DNA of 64,000 nucleotides. It comes from Pseudomonas segetis. GTDB lineage: Bacteria; Pseudomonadota; Gammaproteobacteria; Pseudomonadales; Pseudomonadaceae. Where the stretch lies: NCBI RefSeq assembly GCF_900188155.1, contig NZ_FZOG01000004.1, positions 1 to 64,000 on the forward strand. The letters run 5' to 3'. Positions 1-9,238 of this stretch are shown here, piece after piece. Position numbers and translations under genes: made by a program. The notes beneath the pieces are model-generated. The model was not told the origin of the DNA. It made no database searches and saw only the letters and a list, made by a program, of their open reading frames with translations. How positions within the stretch are numbered: the first letter of the stretch is position 1; every line of letters starts with the position of its first letter.

Positions 1-92
1 AGCTGTTTTTCGAAGTTCTTTTCCGAAGAAAACCGTTTCTACTCAACCACTTGCGCTTCCGATCAAACCAGCTTCTCGTCAGCGGGAGGCGC

Positions 93-120
93 ATTCTACA
101 GCGTTCAAACTCGCTGTCAA
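93..120 (-). promoter_or_regulatory. rRNA promoter, proximal
   Basis: On the minus strand there is a consensus TTGACA (115-120), a 16-bp spacer and TAGAAT (93-98), followed at once by GCGCC. A GC-rich discriminator after the -10 is the mark of stringently controlled, ppGpp/DksA-sensitive stable RNA promoters. It is the closest of three promoters to the window edge and reads out of the window. Confidence 0.8.
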
Positions 121-198
121 CACCTCTTTTTCTACCGCTTCCGATCACCTGGGCGATCACTCCAAAGGCCATTCAAAACACCCTTCAGAGCCCGGCGC

Positions 199-226
199 AT
201 TCTACACAGCTTTCGCTGCTTTGCAA
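199..226 (-). promoter_or_regulatory. rRNA promoter, middle
   Basis: On the minus strand, TTGCAA (221-226), a 16-bp spacer and TAGAAT (199-204) are followed by the same GCGCC discriminator as the proximal promoter. The -35 differs from consensus at one position. It has the same architecture as its two neighbours, about 100 bp from each. Confidence 0.75.
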
Positions 227-296
227 CCCCTCTTTTTAAGCTAACTTCTTGTTTTCCAAGAAGTTTTCCGAGAGGTCTGCGCCGGAAGAGGTGCGC

Positions 297-324
297 ATTA
301 TAGGCACCTCAGATTTGCCGTCAA
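297..324 (-). promoter_or_regulatory. rRNA promoter, distal
   Basis: On the minus strand, TTGACG (319-324), a 16-bp spacer and a perfect TATAAT (297-302) are followed by GCGCACC. Its -35 lies only a few bases past the msrQ stop codon (329-331), so msrQ transcripts would run into the rRNA promoter array unless stopped. Confidence 0.75.
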
Positions 325-328
325 GGGT

Positions 329-952
329 TTATTGCGCATTTATTACTGTATTGGCACTTTTAGTTCGAATGCGCGGTAACACCGCAGCGACAACAGGGAT
401 GCGCAAACACATCAAGACGGCACCGATCAAGGCATACAGGCTCCACTCCTTGAGATCGGCACGCACCACCCAGAGCATATGCAGCAATCCCAACGCCAGG
501 ATGCCGTAAACAGCACGGTGCAGTTTTTTCCAACGCCGCCCTAAACGCCGCTGGCTGTAGCGGTTGGATGTCAACGCCAGCGCCAGCAAACCGATGAAGC
601 CAAGTGCCCCCACTATAATGTAGGGCCGCTTGCTTAACTCCACGCCAAGCTGCGCCCAATCAAGCCCCAGGATAAACACGCAGTAGGCTGTCAAATGTAG
701 CGCTACGAAGGCAAAACACCAGAGACCAAGCTGGCGACGAGTAACTATCCAGCCAGACCACCCCGTTAGCTTCTGCATCGGCGTCATTGCCAAGGTAATA
801 AACAGCAACACCAGTGCACCCAGCCCAAGCCGGTCAACCAGGGTTTTGCCCGGGTCGGGCCCAAGAGCAAAAGCCCAGGCTTCATACAGCCAGTAAAGCG
901 GCACGGCTGCGACCACAATAAAGACCATCAAGCGAAATAAGGGGAAGCGCAT
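329..952 (-). CDS. msrQ: MsrQ, heme-binding membrane subunit of MsrPQ
   Basis: This is the inner-membrane heme b protein that passes quinone-derived electrons to periplasmic MsrP, which reduces methionine sulfoxide in oxidised envelope proteins. The 207-residue protein has about six hydrophobic segments and the ferric-reductase-like fold expected of the YedZ/MsrQ family. Histidines at about 86 (ALHLTAY), 145 (KKLHRAVY) and 158 (LLHMLW) are the likely heme ligands. Its ATG overlaps the msrP stop by one base (TGATG), so the two are translationally coupled. Its length is usual for the family. Nothing odd is visible apart from the rRNA promoters that follow directly. Confidence 0.95.
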   Translation of the reverse strand: MRFPLFRLMVFIVVAAVPLYWLYEAWAFALGPDPGKTLVDRLGLGALVLLFITLAMTPMQKLTGWSGWIVTRRQLGLWCFAFVALHLTAYCVFILGLDWAQLGVELSKRPYIIVGALGFIGLLALALTSNRYSQRRLGRRWKKLHRAVYGILALGLLHMLWVVRADLKEWSLYALIGAVLMCLRIPVVAAVLPRIRTKSANTVINAQ

Positions 953-1965
953 CAGTAGTTAACCCTCAGATCCATACCCGCGTATAGCGATGCAACCTCA
1001 TCCCCATAACCGTTGAACATCAATGTATCGCGCACATTTGGGCTGAAAAGGCCACTGGGCAGTCGGCGCTCGCGCGCTTGCGACCAACGAGGATGATCAA
1101 CATTGGGATTAACATTGGCATAGAAGCCGTATTCATCTGCTGCAATCGACTGCCATGTGGTTTTTGGCTGTTCCTCGACCAGGCTGATGCGCACAATCGA
1201 CTTAATGCTTTTAAAGCCGTACTTCCAGGGCACGACCAGACGCAGCGGCGCACCATTCTGATTGGGCAGCACCCGGCCGTACATACCAACGGCAAATATC
1301 GCCAGCGGGTTCATCGCTTCATCAAGACGCAGACCTTCGACATAGGGCCAGTTGATCAAGCCAAAGCTCGACTGCTGCCCCGGGAGATCCTTGCGATCAA
1401 CCAGTGTTTCAAAGCGAATGTACTTAGCCTTGCTGGTCGGCTGCACTTGTTTAAGAAGCGCCGAGAGCGGAAAGCCCATCCACGGAATAACCATCGACCA
1501 AGCCTCGACACAGCGCAGGCGATAGATCCGCTCTTCAAGCTCATAGGGCTTGATGAAGTCTTCTAGCGCGTAGCGTCCAGGCTTTGCCACTTCACCATCG
1601 ATAACAACACTCCAGGGCTCGGTCTTCAGCGCCGATGCATTGGCTGAAGGGTCGCCCTTGTCGGCGCCCAGTTCATAAAAGTTGTTGTAGTGAGTTGCAT
1701 CCTTGAACGGGGTGATTGCTTCCCCCTTGACGGTAACGGCCTGCCACTGGGTCGTCGGCAACTTTTGCTGGAACCAAGCAGGCCCCTCAACCGCCTGGAC
1801 ATCGGGGTAACGCGAAGCATCTTGGGCAAATGCAGCACCTGGCGCCGCAGCCAGCGCCAAACCCGCGATAGAACCCCCAATAAAGGCACGGCGGGAAAGG
1901 TAAAATTCTTCCGGGGTTACATCCGACTCTTTGCAAGCGGATGCAGATGGGACCTTGATCAACAT
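952..1965 (-). CDS. msrP: MsrP, periplasmic methionine sulfoxide reductase, molybdopterin subunit
   Basis: MsrP is the molybdopterin catalytic subunit of the MsrPQ system and repairs both R and S methionine sulfoxide in periplasmic proteins. The start chosen is the ATG at 1965 (MLIKVPSAS), preceded by GGAG at 6 bases; the frame stays open 14 codons further but without a good start. The 337-residue product carries a twin-arginine signal (LSRRAFIGG) with an AlaXAla cleavage region (GAAFA), fitting export of a folded cofactor protein. The Cys in [11 protein letters not shown] is the family's Mo ligand position. It forms an operon with msrQ. Confidence 0.95.
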   Translation of the reverse strand: MLIKVPSASACKESDVTPEEFYLSRRAFIGGSIAGLALAAAPGAAFAQDASRYPDVQAVEGPAWFQQKLPTTQWQAVTVKGEAITPFKDATHYNNFYELGADKGDPSANASALKTEPWSVVIDGEVAKPGRYALEDFIKPYELEERIYRLRCVEAWSMVIPWMGFPLSALLKQVQPTSKAKYIRFETLVDRKDLPGQQSSFGLINWPYVEGLRLDEAMNPLAIFAVGMYGRVLPNQNGAPLRLVVPWKYGFKSIKSIVRISLVEEQPKTTWQSIAADEYGFYANVNPNVDHPRWSQARERRLPSGLFSPNVRDTLMFNGYGDEVASLYAGMDLRVNY

Positions 1966-2027
1966 GAGGACTCCGCAGCTACAGGTTAGCGATGACCAGT
2001 AGACCACGAAGCCCCCATGAAATTACA

Positions 2028-2843
2028 TCACGCAGTTCTATTGCGGCGACGTAACTGCAACAAATATTGAATGGGGCCCGAGAAGGCATAAGCGAGGAAG
2101 ATAATCAGCAGGATACGTGGCGGATCACTGAAGACCACGGCAAACCCCAGCACCACGGCCAAGATAGCTACAAAAGGTACGCGCCCCTTTAAATCCAGAT
2201 CCTTGAAGCTGTGATACTTGATATTGCTGACCATCAACATGCCTGCGGCAGCAACCAGGACAGCGACCACAAAGGCCATCTTGGAACCCTGTATGCCAAA
2301 ATCGCTAAACGCCCAGACCGTACCAGCGACTACACCAGCCGCAGCAGGACTGGCCAGGCCGATGAAGTAGCGCTTATCGGTGCTCCCTATCTGGGTATTG
2401 AAACGCGCCAAACGCAGCGCAGCACCTGCCACATAGATAAAGGCAACCATCCAACCGACCTTGCCCAGGCTGCCCAGCGCCCATTCAAACGCCAGCAACG
2501 CAGGTGCAACACCAAAGGCAACCATATCGGACAGCGAGTCATACTCGGCACCGAATGCACTCTGGGTATTGGTCATGCGCGCAACTCGGCCATCGAGGCC
2601 GTCCAGCACCATGGCCACAAACACCGCCGCAGCCGCAACATAGTAATTGCCGTTCATGGCATTGATGATCGCGTAGAACCCCGCGAACAGATTTGCCGTG
2701 GTGAACAGGTTTGGCAACAAATACACACCACGGTGACGGACCTTGCGGCCCTGGTCGTCGTGGCCTTCTTCTTCGTGCTCATCAACCGGCAAAAGACTTT
2801 CTGCGTCGGGAGCCGCACTCGGCTCTTCTGGGCGTTCGCTCAT
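2028..2843 (-). CDS. pssA: CDP-diacylglycerol-serine O-phosphatidyltransferase
   Basis: It makes phosphatidylserine from CDP-diacylglycerol and serine, the first step to phosphatidylethanolamine. The CDP-alcohol phosphatidyltransferase signature is intact: D84-G85, A88-R89, G98, D102 and D106 lie in the expected DGxxAR-x8-GxxxDxxxD spacing. An acidic, probably cytoplasmic tail of about 40 residues precedes roughly eight hydrophobic segments. At 271 residues it is the membrane-embedded type II enzyme, unlike the peripheral E. coli PssA. It lies between msrP and ilvC on the same strand, with a terminator separating it from ilvC. Confidence 0.93.
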   Translation of the reverse strand: MSERPEEPSAAPDAESLLPVDEHEEEGHDDQGRKVRHRGVYLLPNLFTTANLFAGFYAIINAMNGNYYVAAAAVFVAMVLDGLDGRVARMTNTQSAFGAEYDSLSDMVAFGVAPALLAFEWALGSLGKVGWMVAFIYVAGAALRLARFNTQIGSTDKRYFIGLASPAAAGVVAGTVWAFSDFGIQGSKMAFVVAVLVAAAGMLMVSNIKYHSFKDLDLKGRVPFVAILAVVLGFAVVFSDPPRILLIIFLAYAFSGPIQYLLQLRRRNRTA

Positions 2844-2953
2844 GGATGTACCTTAGAACTGGGTTAAAAATTCAGCACCTATGTTACAGCGCTGCGCAGA
2901 TTATATAAGCCTAATCGTGACGCGCTTTATACCAGATGGATACTTGCAGCATA

Positions 2954-2981
2954 AAAAAACGCGGCCATTAGCCGCGTTTTT
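2954..2981 (-). terminator. Intrinsic terminator of ilvC
   Basis: A 6-bp GC stem (CGCGGC, 2960-2965, with GCCGCG, 2971-2976) has a 5-base loop, flanked by A-runs on one side and T-runs on the other, so it can act on both strands. It starts about 20 bases past the ilvC stop and separates ilvC from pssA. Confidence 0.85.
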
Positions 2982-2998
2982 ATGTAAGTCGCCAGGAC

Positions 2999-4140
<1,142 letters not shown>

Positions 4141-5022
4141 ATGGATAGCCACGCGCTTATGCTTTTCCTGTCTCTGGCGGACAATCTGCACTTTGGCAAA
4201 ACCAGCCGCGAGCAGCACGTCAGCCCCTCCGCCCTCAGTCGCAGCATCAAGCAACTTGAGGACGAACTCGGCGCCCCGCTATTTCTTCGCGACAACCGCT
4301 CCGTGCGCCTGACCCGTGAGGGCCAGCAGTTTCGCGAATACGCCAAGGATGTAATCGGCGGCTTGCAAGCCATGCGTCAAGCCTTCAAGCAAGACCAACT
4401 GATCCTGCAGGGCGAGCTTTCTCTGTATTGCTCGGTAACCGCCAGCTACAGCTTTCTCTACGACATTCTCAGCAGCTTTCGCCAGGACTATCCGCGCATT
4501 GAAATGAAACTGCACACAGGTGATGCCGCAAAAGCGGTGGAGCGCATCCAGCAAGGCCTTGAGGATCTTGCCATCGGCGCCCGCCCCGACAACCTGGCCA
4601 GTGGAATTGCATTCCAGTCCATTGCGCGCTCGGAGTTGTGCTTTATTGGCCCGCAATCCCCTCAATTACTCACTGACGAGCAACTTAAAAGCCCAAGCGC
4701 AGCCACCTGGCGCGATGTGCCTATGATTCTCTCCGAAGAGGGGTTGGCGCGCACTCGCACAGACCGCTGGCTTAAAAGCCATAACATCAAACCGCGAATC
4801 TACGCTCAGGTCAGCGGTAACGAGGCCATCGTCAGCATGGTCAGCCTGGGTTTTGGCATCGGCGTGGTGCCGCAAATCGTGCTCGACAACAGCCCACTGA
4901 CAGCCAGCATCCGCACCTACGATATCCAGCCGCCGCTGACCGCTTACGACATTGGCCTGTTTGCCCTGGAAAAACGCCTGAAAGAACCGTTGATCAATGC
5001 TTTCTGGAATCGCCAGCGTTAA
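4141..5022 (+). CDS. ilvY: IlvY, LysR-type activator of ilvC
   Basis: It is a LysR-family regulator expected to activate ilvC in response to acetolactate or acetohydroxybutyrate. The ATG at 4141 (MDSHALML) gives 293 residues. The N-terminal winged helix-turn-helix covers about residues 15-60 (HFGKTSREQHVSPSALSRS), followed by the conserved GAPLFLRDNRSVRLT wing. The effector domain contains the IlvY-like CSVTASYSFLYDIL and LHTGDAA segments. The divergent ilvC and the sequence similarity both support IlvY over a generic LysR protein. Its Shine-Dalgarno is poor, consistent with low, autoregulated expression. Confidence 0.88.
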   Translation: MDSHALMLFLSLADNLHFGKTSREQHVSPSALSRSIKQLEDELGAPLFLRDNRSVRLTREGQQFREYAKDVIGGLQAMRQAFKQDQLILQGELSLYCSVTASYSFLYDILSSFRQDYPRIEMKLHTGDAAKAVERIQQGLEDLAIGARPDNLASGIAFQSIARSELCFIGPQSPQLLTDEQLKSPSAATWRDVPMILSEEGLARTRTDRWLKSHNIKPRIYAQVSGNEAIVSMVSLGFGIGVVPQIVLDNSPLTASIRTYDIQPPLTAYDIGLFALEKRLKEPLINAFWNRQR

Positions 5023-5031
5023 ATAATGGCG

Positions 5032-5063
5032 AAAAAAAACCTCGCAGGAATGCGAGGTTTTTT
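5032..5063. terminator. Bidirectional terminator between ilvY and ilvN
   Basis: A 7-bp stem (CCTCGCA, 5040-5046, with TGCGAGG, 5051-5057) has a 4-base loop, with an A-run before and a T-run after. It lies 17 bases past ilvY and just past ilvN, so it serves both convergent genes. Confidence 0.88.
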
Positions 5064-5076
5064 AAATCCAGCACAC

Positions 5077-5568
5077 TCAGATGCTGAGTACTTTGTCGCC
5101 ACGGGCAATGCCGGTAACGCCGCTGCGTACAGTTTCCAGGATCGAGGCGGTGCCTATGGCCTGGATGAAGCTATCGAGCTTGTCGCTGGTACCGGTCAAC
5201 TGAATGGTGTAGACACTGGTGGTCACATCGACGATCTGGCCACGGAAGATATCCGTTGTGCGCTTGACCTCGGCGCGCTGTGCGCCTGTTGCCTTGACCT
5301 TGACCAGCATCAACTCACGCTCGATGTGCGAGCTCTCAGACAAGTCAACCAACTTGACCACCTCGACCAGCTTGTTGAGGTTTTTGGTGATCTGCTCGAT
5401 GACATCATCGTGGCCAACAGTGGTCAACGTCAGGCGCGACAGCGTCGGGTCTTCGGTTGGCGCAACGGTCAGGCTTTCGATGTTGTAGTTACGCTGGGAA
5501 AACAGCCCCACTACACGGGACAGTGCACCCGGCTCGTTTTCCAGCAACAGGGAAATAATGTGTCGCAT
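5077..5568 (-). CDS. ilvN: Acetolactate synthase small (regulatory) subunit
   Basis: It is the regulatory subunit that gives the acetolactate synthase holoenzyme valine feedback inhibition and full activity. The start is the ATG at 5568 (MRHIISLLL), giving 163 residues, the usual IlvH/IlvN length. An N-terminal ACT domain (about residues 4-75, with ENEPGALSRVVGLFSQRNYNI) is followed by the ACT-like C-terminal domain. It starts 2 bases after the ilvI stop, so the pair is cotranscribed. Pseudomonas annotations use ilvH or ilvN for the same gene. Confidence 0.95.
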   Translation of the reverse strand: MRHIISLLLENEPGALSRVVGLFSQRNYNIESLTVAPTEDPTLSRLTLTTVGHDDVIEQITKNLNKLVEVVKLVDLSESSHIERELMLVKVKATGAQRAEVKRTTDIFRGQIVDVTTSVYTIQLTGTSDKLDSFIQAIGTASILETVRSGVTGIARGDKVLSI

Positions 5569-5570
5569 GA

Positions 5571-7295
5571 TTAAGTCCGCTCCGTCTTGCTCAGCCACAT
5601 GTCGCGCATAGCACCGTCTTTGATATGCATCGGATAGACGTGCTCACTGGTATCAACCTGAATATCGAGGAAAACCAGGCGATCTTTCATCGCAAAGGCT
5701 TTCTCCATCATTGGCTTCAGGTCTTTGAGGTCAGTAATGCGCATGCCAACGTGGCCATAGGCCTCGACCAACTTAACGAAGTCCGGCAAGGACTCCATAT
5801 AAGAGTGCGAGTGACGGCTGTTGTAGTTCATGTCCTGCCATTGGCGCACCATACCCAGCGCACCGTTGTTCAGGTTGATGATTTTCACTGGCAAGTCGTA
5901 CTGCAAGCAGGTCGACAGCTCCTGGATATTCATCTGGATGCTGCCTTCACCGGTGACGCAGGCAACATCGTCATCCGGAAAGCTCAGCTTAACGCCCATG
6001 GCGGCCGGGAAGCCAAAACCCATGGTGCCCAGGCCGCCGGAGTTAATCCAACGGTTAGGCTTGTTGAACCGATAGTACTGCGCAGCAAACATCTGGTGCT
6101 GGCCCACATCGGAGGTGACATAGGCATTGCCATCGGTCACTTCACACAGGGTTTCGATTACGGTCTGCGGCTTGATAATGCTGCCGTCGCCCTTCTCATA
6201 AGGGAACACGCCACGATCACCACGCCACTCTTCAATTTGCTTCCACCAACTGGCAAGCGCCTCTTTACTTGGCTTCTCGCCAATTTCCTTGAGGATTGCA
6301 ACCATCTCGGTCAGCACGCTTTCAACCGGACCAACGATAGGCACATCGGCCTTGATGGTCTTGGAGATCGAAGCCGGGTCGATGTCGATGTGGATGATCT
6401 TTGCGTTAGGACAGAACTTGGCCGGACCATTGATAACCCGGTCATCGAAACGCGCGCCAACGGCAAAGATTACATCGGCATGGTGCATGGCCAGGTTTGC
6501 CGTGTAGCTACCGTGCATACCAAGCATGCCAAGGAACTGGCGATCAGTGCCAGGGTAGCCGCCAAGGCCCATCAAGGTGTTGGTCACCGGGATATTGAGC
6601 ATCTGCGCCAACTCGGTCAGCGGCTCGGCTGCGTGCCCCAGGATTACGCCACCACCGGAATAGATTACCGGACGCTTGGCCGCGAGCAGGACTTCAGCCG
6701 CCTTGCGAATCTGGCCCGAATGGCCGCGCAATGCGGGGCTGTATGAGCGTAGCTTGACCTTCTTCGGGAAGACGTATTCGAACTTCTCCGCTGGATTGGT
6801 CATGTCTTTCGGGATATCGACGACAACAGGACCAGGACGCCCGGACTCGGCCAGGTAGAAGGCTTTCTTGAGCACTTCAGGAATTTCAGAGGCGTGCTTG
6901 ATCATAAAGCTGTGCTTCACGATAGGACGCGAGATACCGATCATGTCGGTTTCCTGGAAGGCATCGGTACCGACCATGCTGCTCGGCACCTGACCAGACA
7001 GGACCACCATAGGAATGGAGTCCATGTAGGCAGTGGCGATACCGGTAATGGCGTTGGTCGCACCAGGACCCGAAGTCACCAGCACAACACCAGCCTTGCC
7101 TGTAGCACGTGCGTAGCCATCGGCCATGTGTGTTGCAGCTTGTTCGTGGCGCACCAGGATGTGGTTCACCTCTGGTTCCTTGAACAGCGCATCATAGATA
7201 TGTAGCAAGGCACCGCCTGGGTACCCATAGATATTTTTAACGCCTTCGTCACGCAAAAAGCGCACGACCATTTCAGCGCCGGATAAAAGCTCCAC
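5571..7295 (-). CDS. ilvI: Acetolactate synthase large (catalytic) subunit
   Basis: This is the ThDP-dependent enzyme condensing pyruvate with pyruvate or 2-oxobutyrate, the first common step of branched-chain amino acid synthesis. The ThDP glutamate is in [18 protein letters not shown] (residues about 45-60), and the ThDP-Mg motif runs from GEGSIQMNI to INLNN. The chosen start is GTG at 7295 (VELLSGAEM), matching family N-termini and preceded by AGAGG at 8 bases, giving 574 residues. The frame is open for 25 more codons to an ATG at 7370; that stretch is rich in Leu, Ile and Val codons and overlaps a hairpin. Confidence 0.95.
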   Translation of the reverse strand: MELLSGAEMVVRFLRDEGVKNIYGYPGGALLHIYDALFKEPEVNHILVRHEQAATHMADGYARATGKAGVVLVTSGPGATNAITGIATAYMDSIPMVVLSGQVPSSMVGTDAFQETDMIGISRPIVKHSFMIKHASEIPEVLKKAFYLAESGRPGPVVVDIPKDMTNPAEKFEYVFPKKVKLRSYSPALRGHSGQIRKAAEVLLAAKRPVIYSGGGVILGHAAEPLTELAQMLNIPVTNTLMGLGGYPGTDRQFLGMLGMHGSYTANLAMHHADVIFAVGARFDDRVINGPAKFCPNAKIIHIDIDPASISKTIKADVPIVGPVESVLTEMVAILKEIGEKPSKEALASWWKQIEEWRGDRGVFPYEKGDGSIIKPQTVIETLCEVTDGNAYVTSDVGQHQMFAAQYYRFNKPNRWINSGGLGTMGFGFPAAMGVKLSFPDDDVACVTGEGSIQMNIQELSTCLQYDLPVKIINLNNGALGMVRQWQDMNYNSRHSHSYMESLPDFVKLVEAYGHVGMRITDLKDLKPMMEKAFAMKDRLVFLDIQVDTSEHVYPMHIKDGAMRDMWLSKTERT

Positions 7296-7701
7296 GTTGA
7301 TCACCTCTAAACGCCAGAAATCGCCCAAGAGGGGGCGATCTAAAATAGGTTTTACTGCTAAGCAGAGCATGAGCGACGGTGGTCGCCGACTACGTCAGCT
7401 ACAACTGAGCAAGTATTGGGAATGCCCCAAAGTGTTGCGGGGTCTTCCCACCCAGCGCGAGGTAACGCGTTGCGGGTGTTGCTAGGTCGGCGCGGGTGTG
7501 CACCTCATCTCTACTGAGCTAAAGCCTGCTTGCGGCTGACTCCACTACAGCGAATGTTGGATTGTTGGGATTGGAAGCCTTTAAGTCAAGCAATCTGTGC
7601 ATGAATCGACAATCTTCTGCTCCGATCTGGCGCAGGATGACGCCCGGGCATAATTGGTTATAGTAATCTTAGCTTTCGCAGTACTTCACTAAGGAAACAG
7701 C
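7296..7701. promoter_or_regulatory. ilvI leader and promoter region
   Basis: This is a 406-bp gap between divergent genes. On the minus strand a plausible sigma-70 promoter has TTGACT (7584-7589), a 17-bp spacer and AACAAT (7561-7566), which would give a leader of about 260 nt before ilvI. The leader contains a 7-bp stem (ATCGCCC/GGGCGAT, about 7320-7340) just upstream of the Shine-Dalgarno. An attenuation or translational switch is plausible, but no classic leader peptide rich in regulatory codons and closed by a stop was found. Toward the plus-strand gene, TATAGT near 7660 may be a -10. Confidence 0.45.
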
Positions 7702-8142
7702 ATGCGCCGTATGATTCTCGCCACCAGCCTGCTACTCGCTATCAGCTCGACAGCGATGGCCAGCCAGGTCTATAAGTGGGTTGACGCCCAGGGTGTGACC
7801 CATTTTGGCGCGCAACCGCCACAAGGCCAGCAAAGCACAACAATCAATACCGCAGTGCCTACCCCATCGGGCAAGCCCGCGGTAGAAGACCCTGCCCCAA
7901 CCTTTAACGACATCGCCGACCCCGAGCAGGCCGAAATCGATAAAAAGGTCAAGCAGGAAGTAGCCGCCAAGGAAGCCGAGCGTAAACAGTACTGCACGGA
8001 CGTGCGAACCAGCCTCGCGCAAATTGAGAACAATCCGCGGGTACGCATTGAAATTGATGGTGAAGTTCGACGCATCACCGAAGAAGAGCGCCAGCAGCGC
8101 ATTGCTGAAACCAAGAAAGCCATCAGCGAAAACTGCCAATAA
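7702..8142 (+). CDS. DUF4124-domain periplasmic protein
   Basis: This is a 146-residue protein of unknown function. A cleavable signal peptide (residues 1-20, ending STAMA) is followed by a DUF4124 motif (SQVYKWVDAQGVTHFGAQPP), a short beta module common in proteobacterial envelope proteins. The remainder is charged and probably helical, with two cysteines (CTDV and the C-terminal NCQ) that could pair in the periplasm. AAGGA precedes the ATG. It is monocistronic between divergent ilvI and convergent yqcC-like genes. Pseudomonas relatives occupy the same position beside ilvI. Confidence 0.85.
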   Translation: MRRMILATSLLLAISSTAMASQVYKWVDAQGVTHFGAQPPQGQQSTTINTAVPTPSGKPAVEDPAPTFNDIADPEQAEIDKKVKQEVAAKEAERKQYCTDVRTSLAQIENNPRVRIEIDGEVRRITEEERQQRIAETKKAISENCQ

Positions 8143-8155
8143 GCTTGGCAGTTTT
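8129..8155 (+). terminator. Terminator overlapping the end of the DUF4124 gene
   Basis: A perfect 11-bp stem (8129-8139 with 8145-8155) has a TAAGC loop, and the stop codon TAA (8140-8142) sits in that loop. The descending arm ends in TTTT. The last codons (AACTGCCAA) are therefore also the terminator's 5' arm. It can also serve the convergent gene ending at 8183. Confidence 0.85.
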
Positions 8156-8182
8156 CTTGGTTAACCCAGCGCCCGGCGCGAC

Positions 8183-8512
8183 TCAGTTCGTGCCGGTCAG
8201 GATTTCGTCAAACTCGCCGAGTAGCTTGATCAGCACGCGCGCCTGAGCATTTCCGACGCCATACACCTGCTCTGCCATCGGCTGAATGCCAGAGACGGCT
8301 GGCAATGGCGCACCTTGCTCAAGCATGATTTTCATACGCGGCAAGAAGATCCATTGCAGCCACTGCTCAAGCGGCATGCTGTCTACGCAAAATGGCTCTG
8401 GACTGGCCATTGCCTTATCGCTTGGTGGCAACTCGGTCCACCAACCTTGCGTGCGCAACTCACGCTCAATCAACAGCAACTGTTCGGCAATTTCAACTGT
8501 GCGCGCGTCCAT
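8183..8512 (-). CDS. YqcC family protein (DUF446)
   Basis: This is a 109-residue helical cytoplasmic protein of the YqcC/DUF446 family, whose function is not established. Family landmarks are the Trp-rich segment GWWTELPP and PLEQWLQWIFLPRMKIMLEQG (residues about 23-66). Its ATG overlaps the stop of the TPR lipoprotein gene by one base (TAATG), so it is the last gene of an mrcB-region cluster and probably translationally coupled. Confidence 0.85.
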   Translation of the reverse strand: MDARTVEIAEQLLLIERELRTQGWWTELPPSDKAMASPEPFCVDSMPLEQWLQWIFLPRMKIMLEQGAPLPAVSGIQPMAEQVYGVGNAQARVLIKLLGEFDEILTGTN

Positions 8513-9222
8513 TACAGCGCGACCTTGGCGCGCTCACGGGCTTGCGCGGCGCCAGCAGGATCGCCCTGCTTTTCGCGGGCCTGGGCGACCAGATCCCACA
8601 GACTCGCCTGCAACTGAGGACGACCGCCGGCATAGCTCAGGCCGCGACGCGCGAACTGTTCCGCTTGTGCAGCATCACCTTGAGCCAGGCGAACCTCGGC
8701 CAGGCGATAAAGCACCTGCGGTTCTCGCGGCGCGATGCGCTGGGCACGCTCCAGGCTTGAGGCTGCGCCATCCAGATCACCACCGCCCTGCTGCTGCTGG
8801 GCCGTTGTGAGCAAGGCCAGCACCGGGCCATCCAGCTGCTCGTCTGCCGATAAACCGCCCGCCGCACCTGATGGGGTAGCGCTATTGCCGGTTGGCGCTT
8901 GTGGCGCGCTGGGCTGCGAATAGATGTTGCTGCCTGCGGAGTCGTTGGTAATGGGGCCGGTGGTGATTGGCCCCGTGGTAATTGGCGAAGTCGTCAATGG
9001 CTGGTTGCCACCCACGGCACCGGGCACCATCACCACTACGCCAGAGTCCTGCGGCTGAGCTTGCGGGGCATTAGCTGGTGCAGCGCCACCGCCGACACGA
9101 TCCATACGGTTGGCGGAGGCTGGAGCGCCGGCGTCGACCACTGGAATCGAGCCATTGGGAACACTGGCGCAACCTGCCAATACTGCCGAAGCTGTTATTA
9201 CTGGAATCAACCACTTAATCAC
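8512..9222 (-). CDS. TPR-containing outer-membrane lipoprotein
   Basis: This 236-residue predicted lipoprotein starts with GTG (9222), preceded by GAGGG. The signal ends in the lipobox LAGC (Cys about residue 17). A long Ala/Pro/Gly/Gln-rich linker includes three tandem copies of a TTGPIT-type motif. The C-terminal half holds two or three tetratricopeptide-like helical repeats (for example ALLTTAQQQQGGGDLDGAAS and EQFARRGLSYAGG). It lies 16 bases downstream of mrcB, so a link to peptidoglycan synthase function (compare E. coli LpoB-PBP1B) is worth considering, although it is not an LpoB homologue by sequence. Confidence 0.85.
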   Translation of the reverse strand: MIKWLIPVITASAVLAGCASVPNGSIPVVDAGAPASANRMDRVGGGAAPANAPQAQPQDSGVVVMVPGAVGGNQPLTTSPITTGPITTGPITNDSAGSNIYSQPSAPQAPTGNSATPSGAAGGLSADEQLDGPVLALLTTAQQQQGGGDLDGAASSLERAQRIAPREPQVLYRLAEVRLAQGDAAQAEQFARRGLSYAGGRPQLQASLWDLVAQAREKQGDPAGAAQARERAKVAL

Positions 9223-9238
9223 GTTACGCCCTCTTGCC

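Larger units (their letters stand above)
1..328 (-). other. rRNA operon upstream and leader region
   Basis: This stretch has no convincing gene. It holds three tandem promoter cores on the minus strand (listed separately) and AT-rich spacer, including a perfect 7-bp inverted repeat (244-250 with 258-264). The last bases before the window edge should be the 5' leader of a 16S rRNA transcript. In P. aeruginosa an rRNA operon lies next to the msrQ homologue, which supports this reading. The 16S gene itself is outside the window, so the assignment is inferred from promoter type and gene order. Confidence 0.75.

Noticed and set aside
7296..7370. Using ATG 7370 as the ilvI start
   Set aside because: Homologues begin at the [19 protein letters not shown], and AGAGG is correctly spaced only for GTG 7295. 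The longer frame is kept as a regulatory question in the findings.
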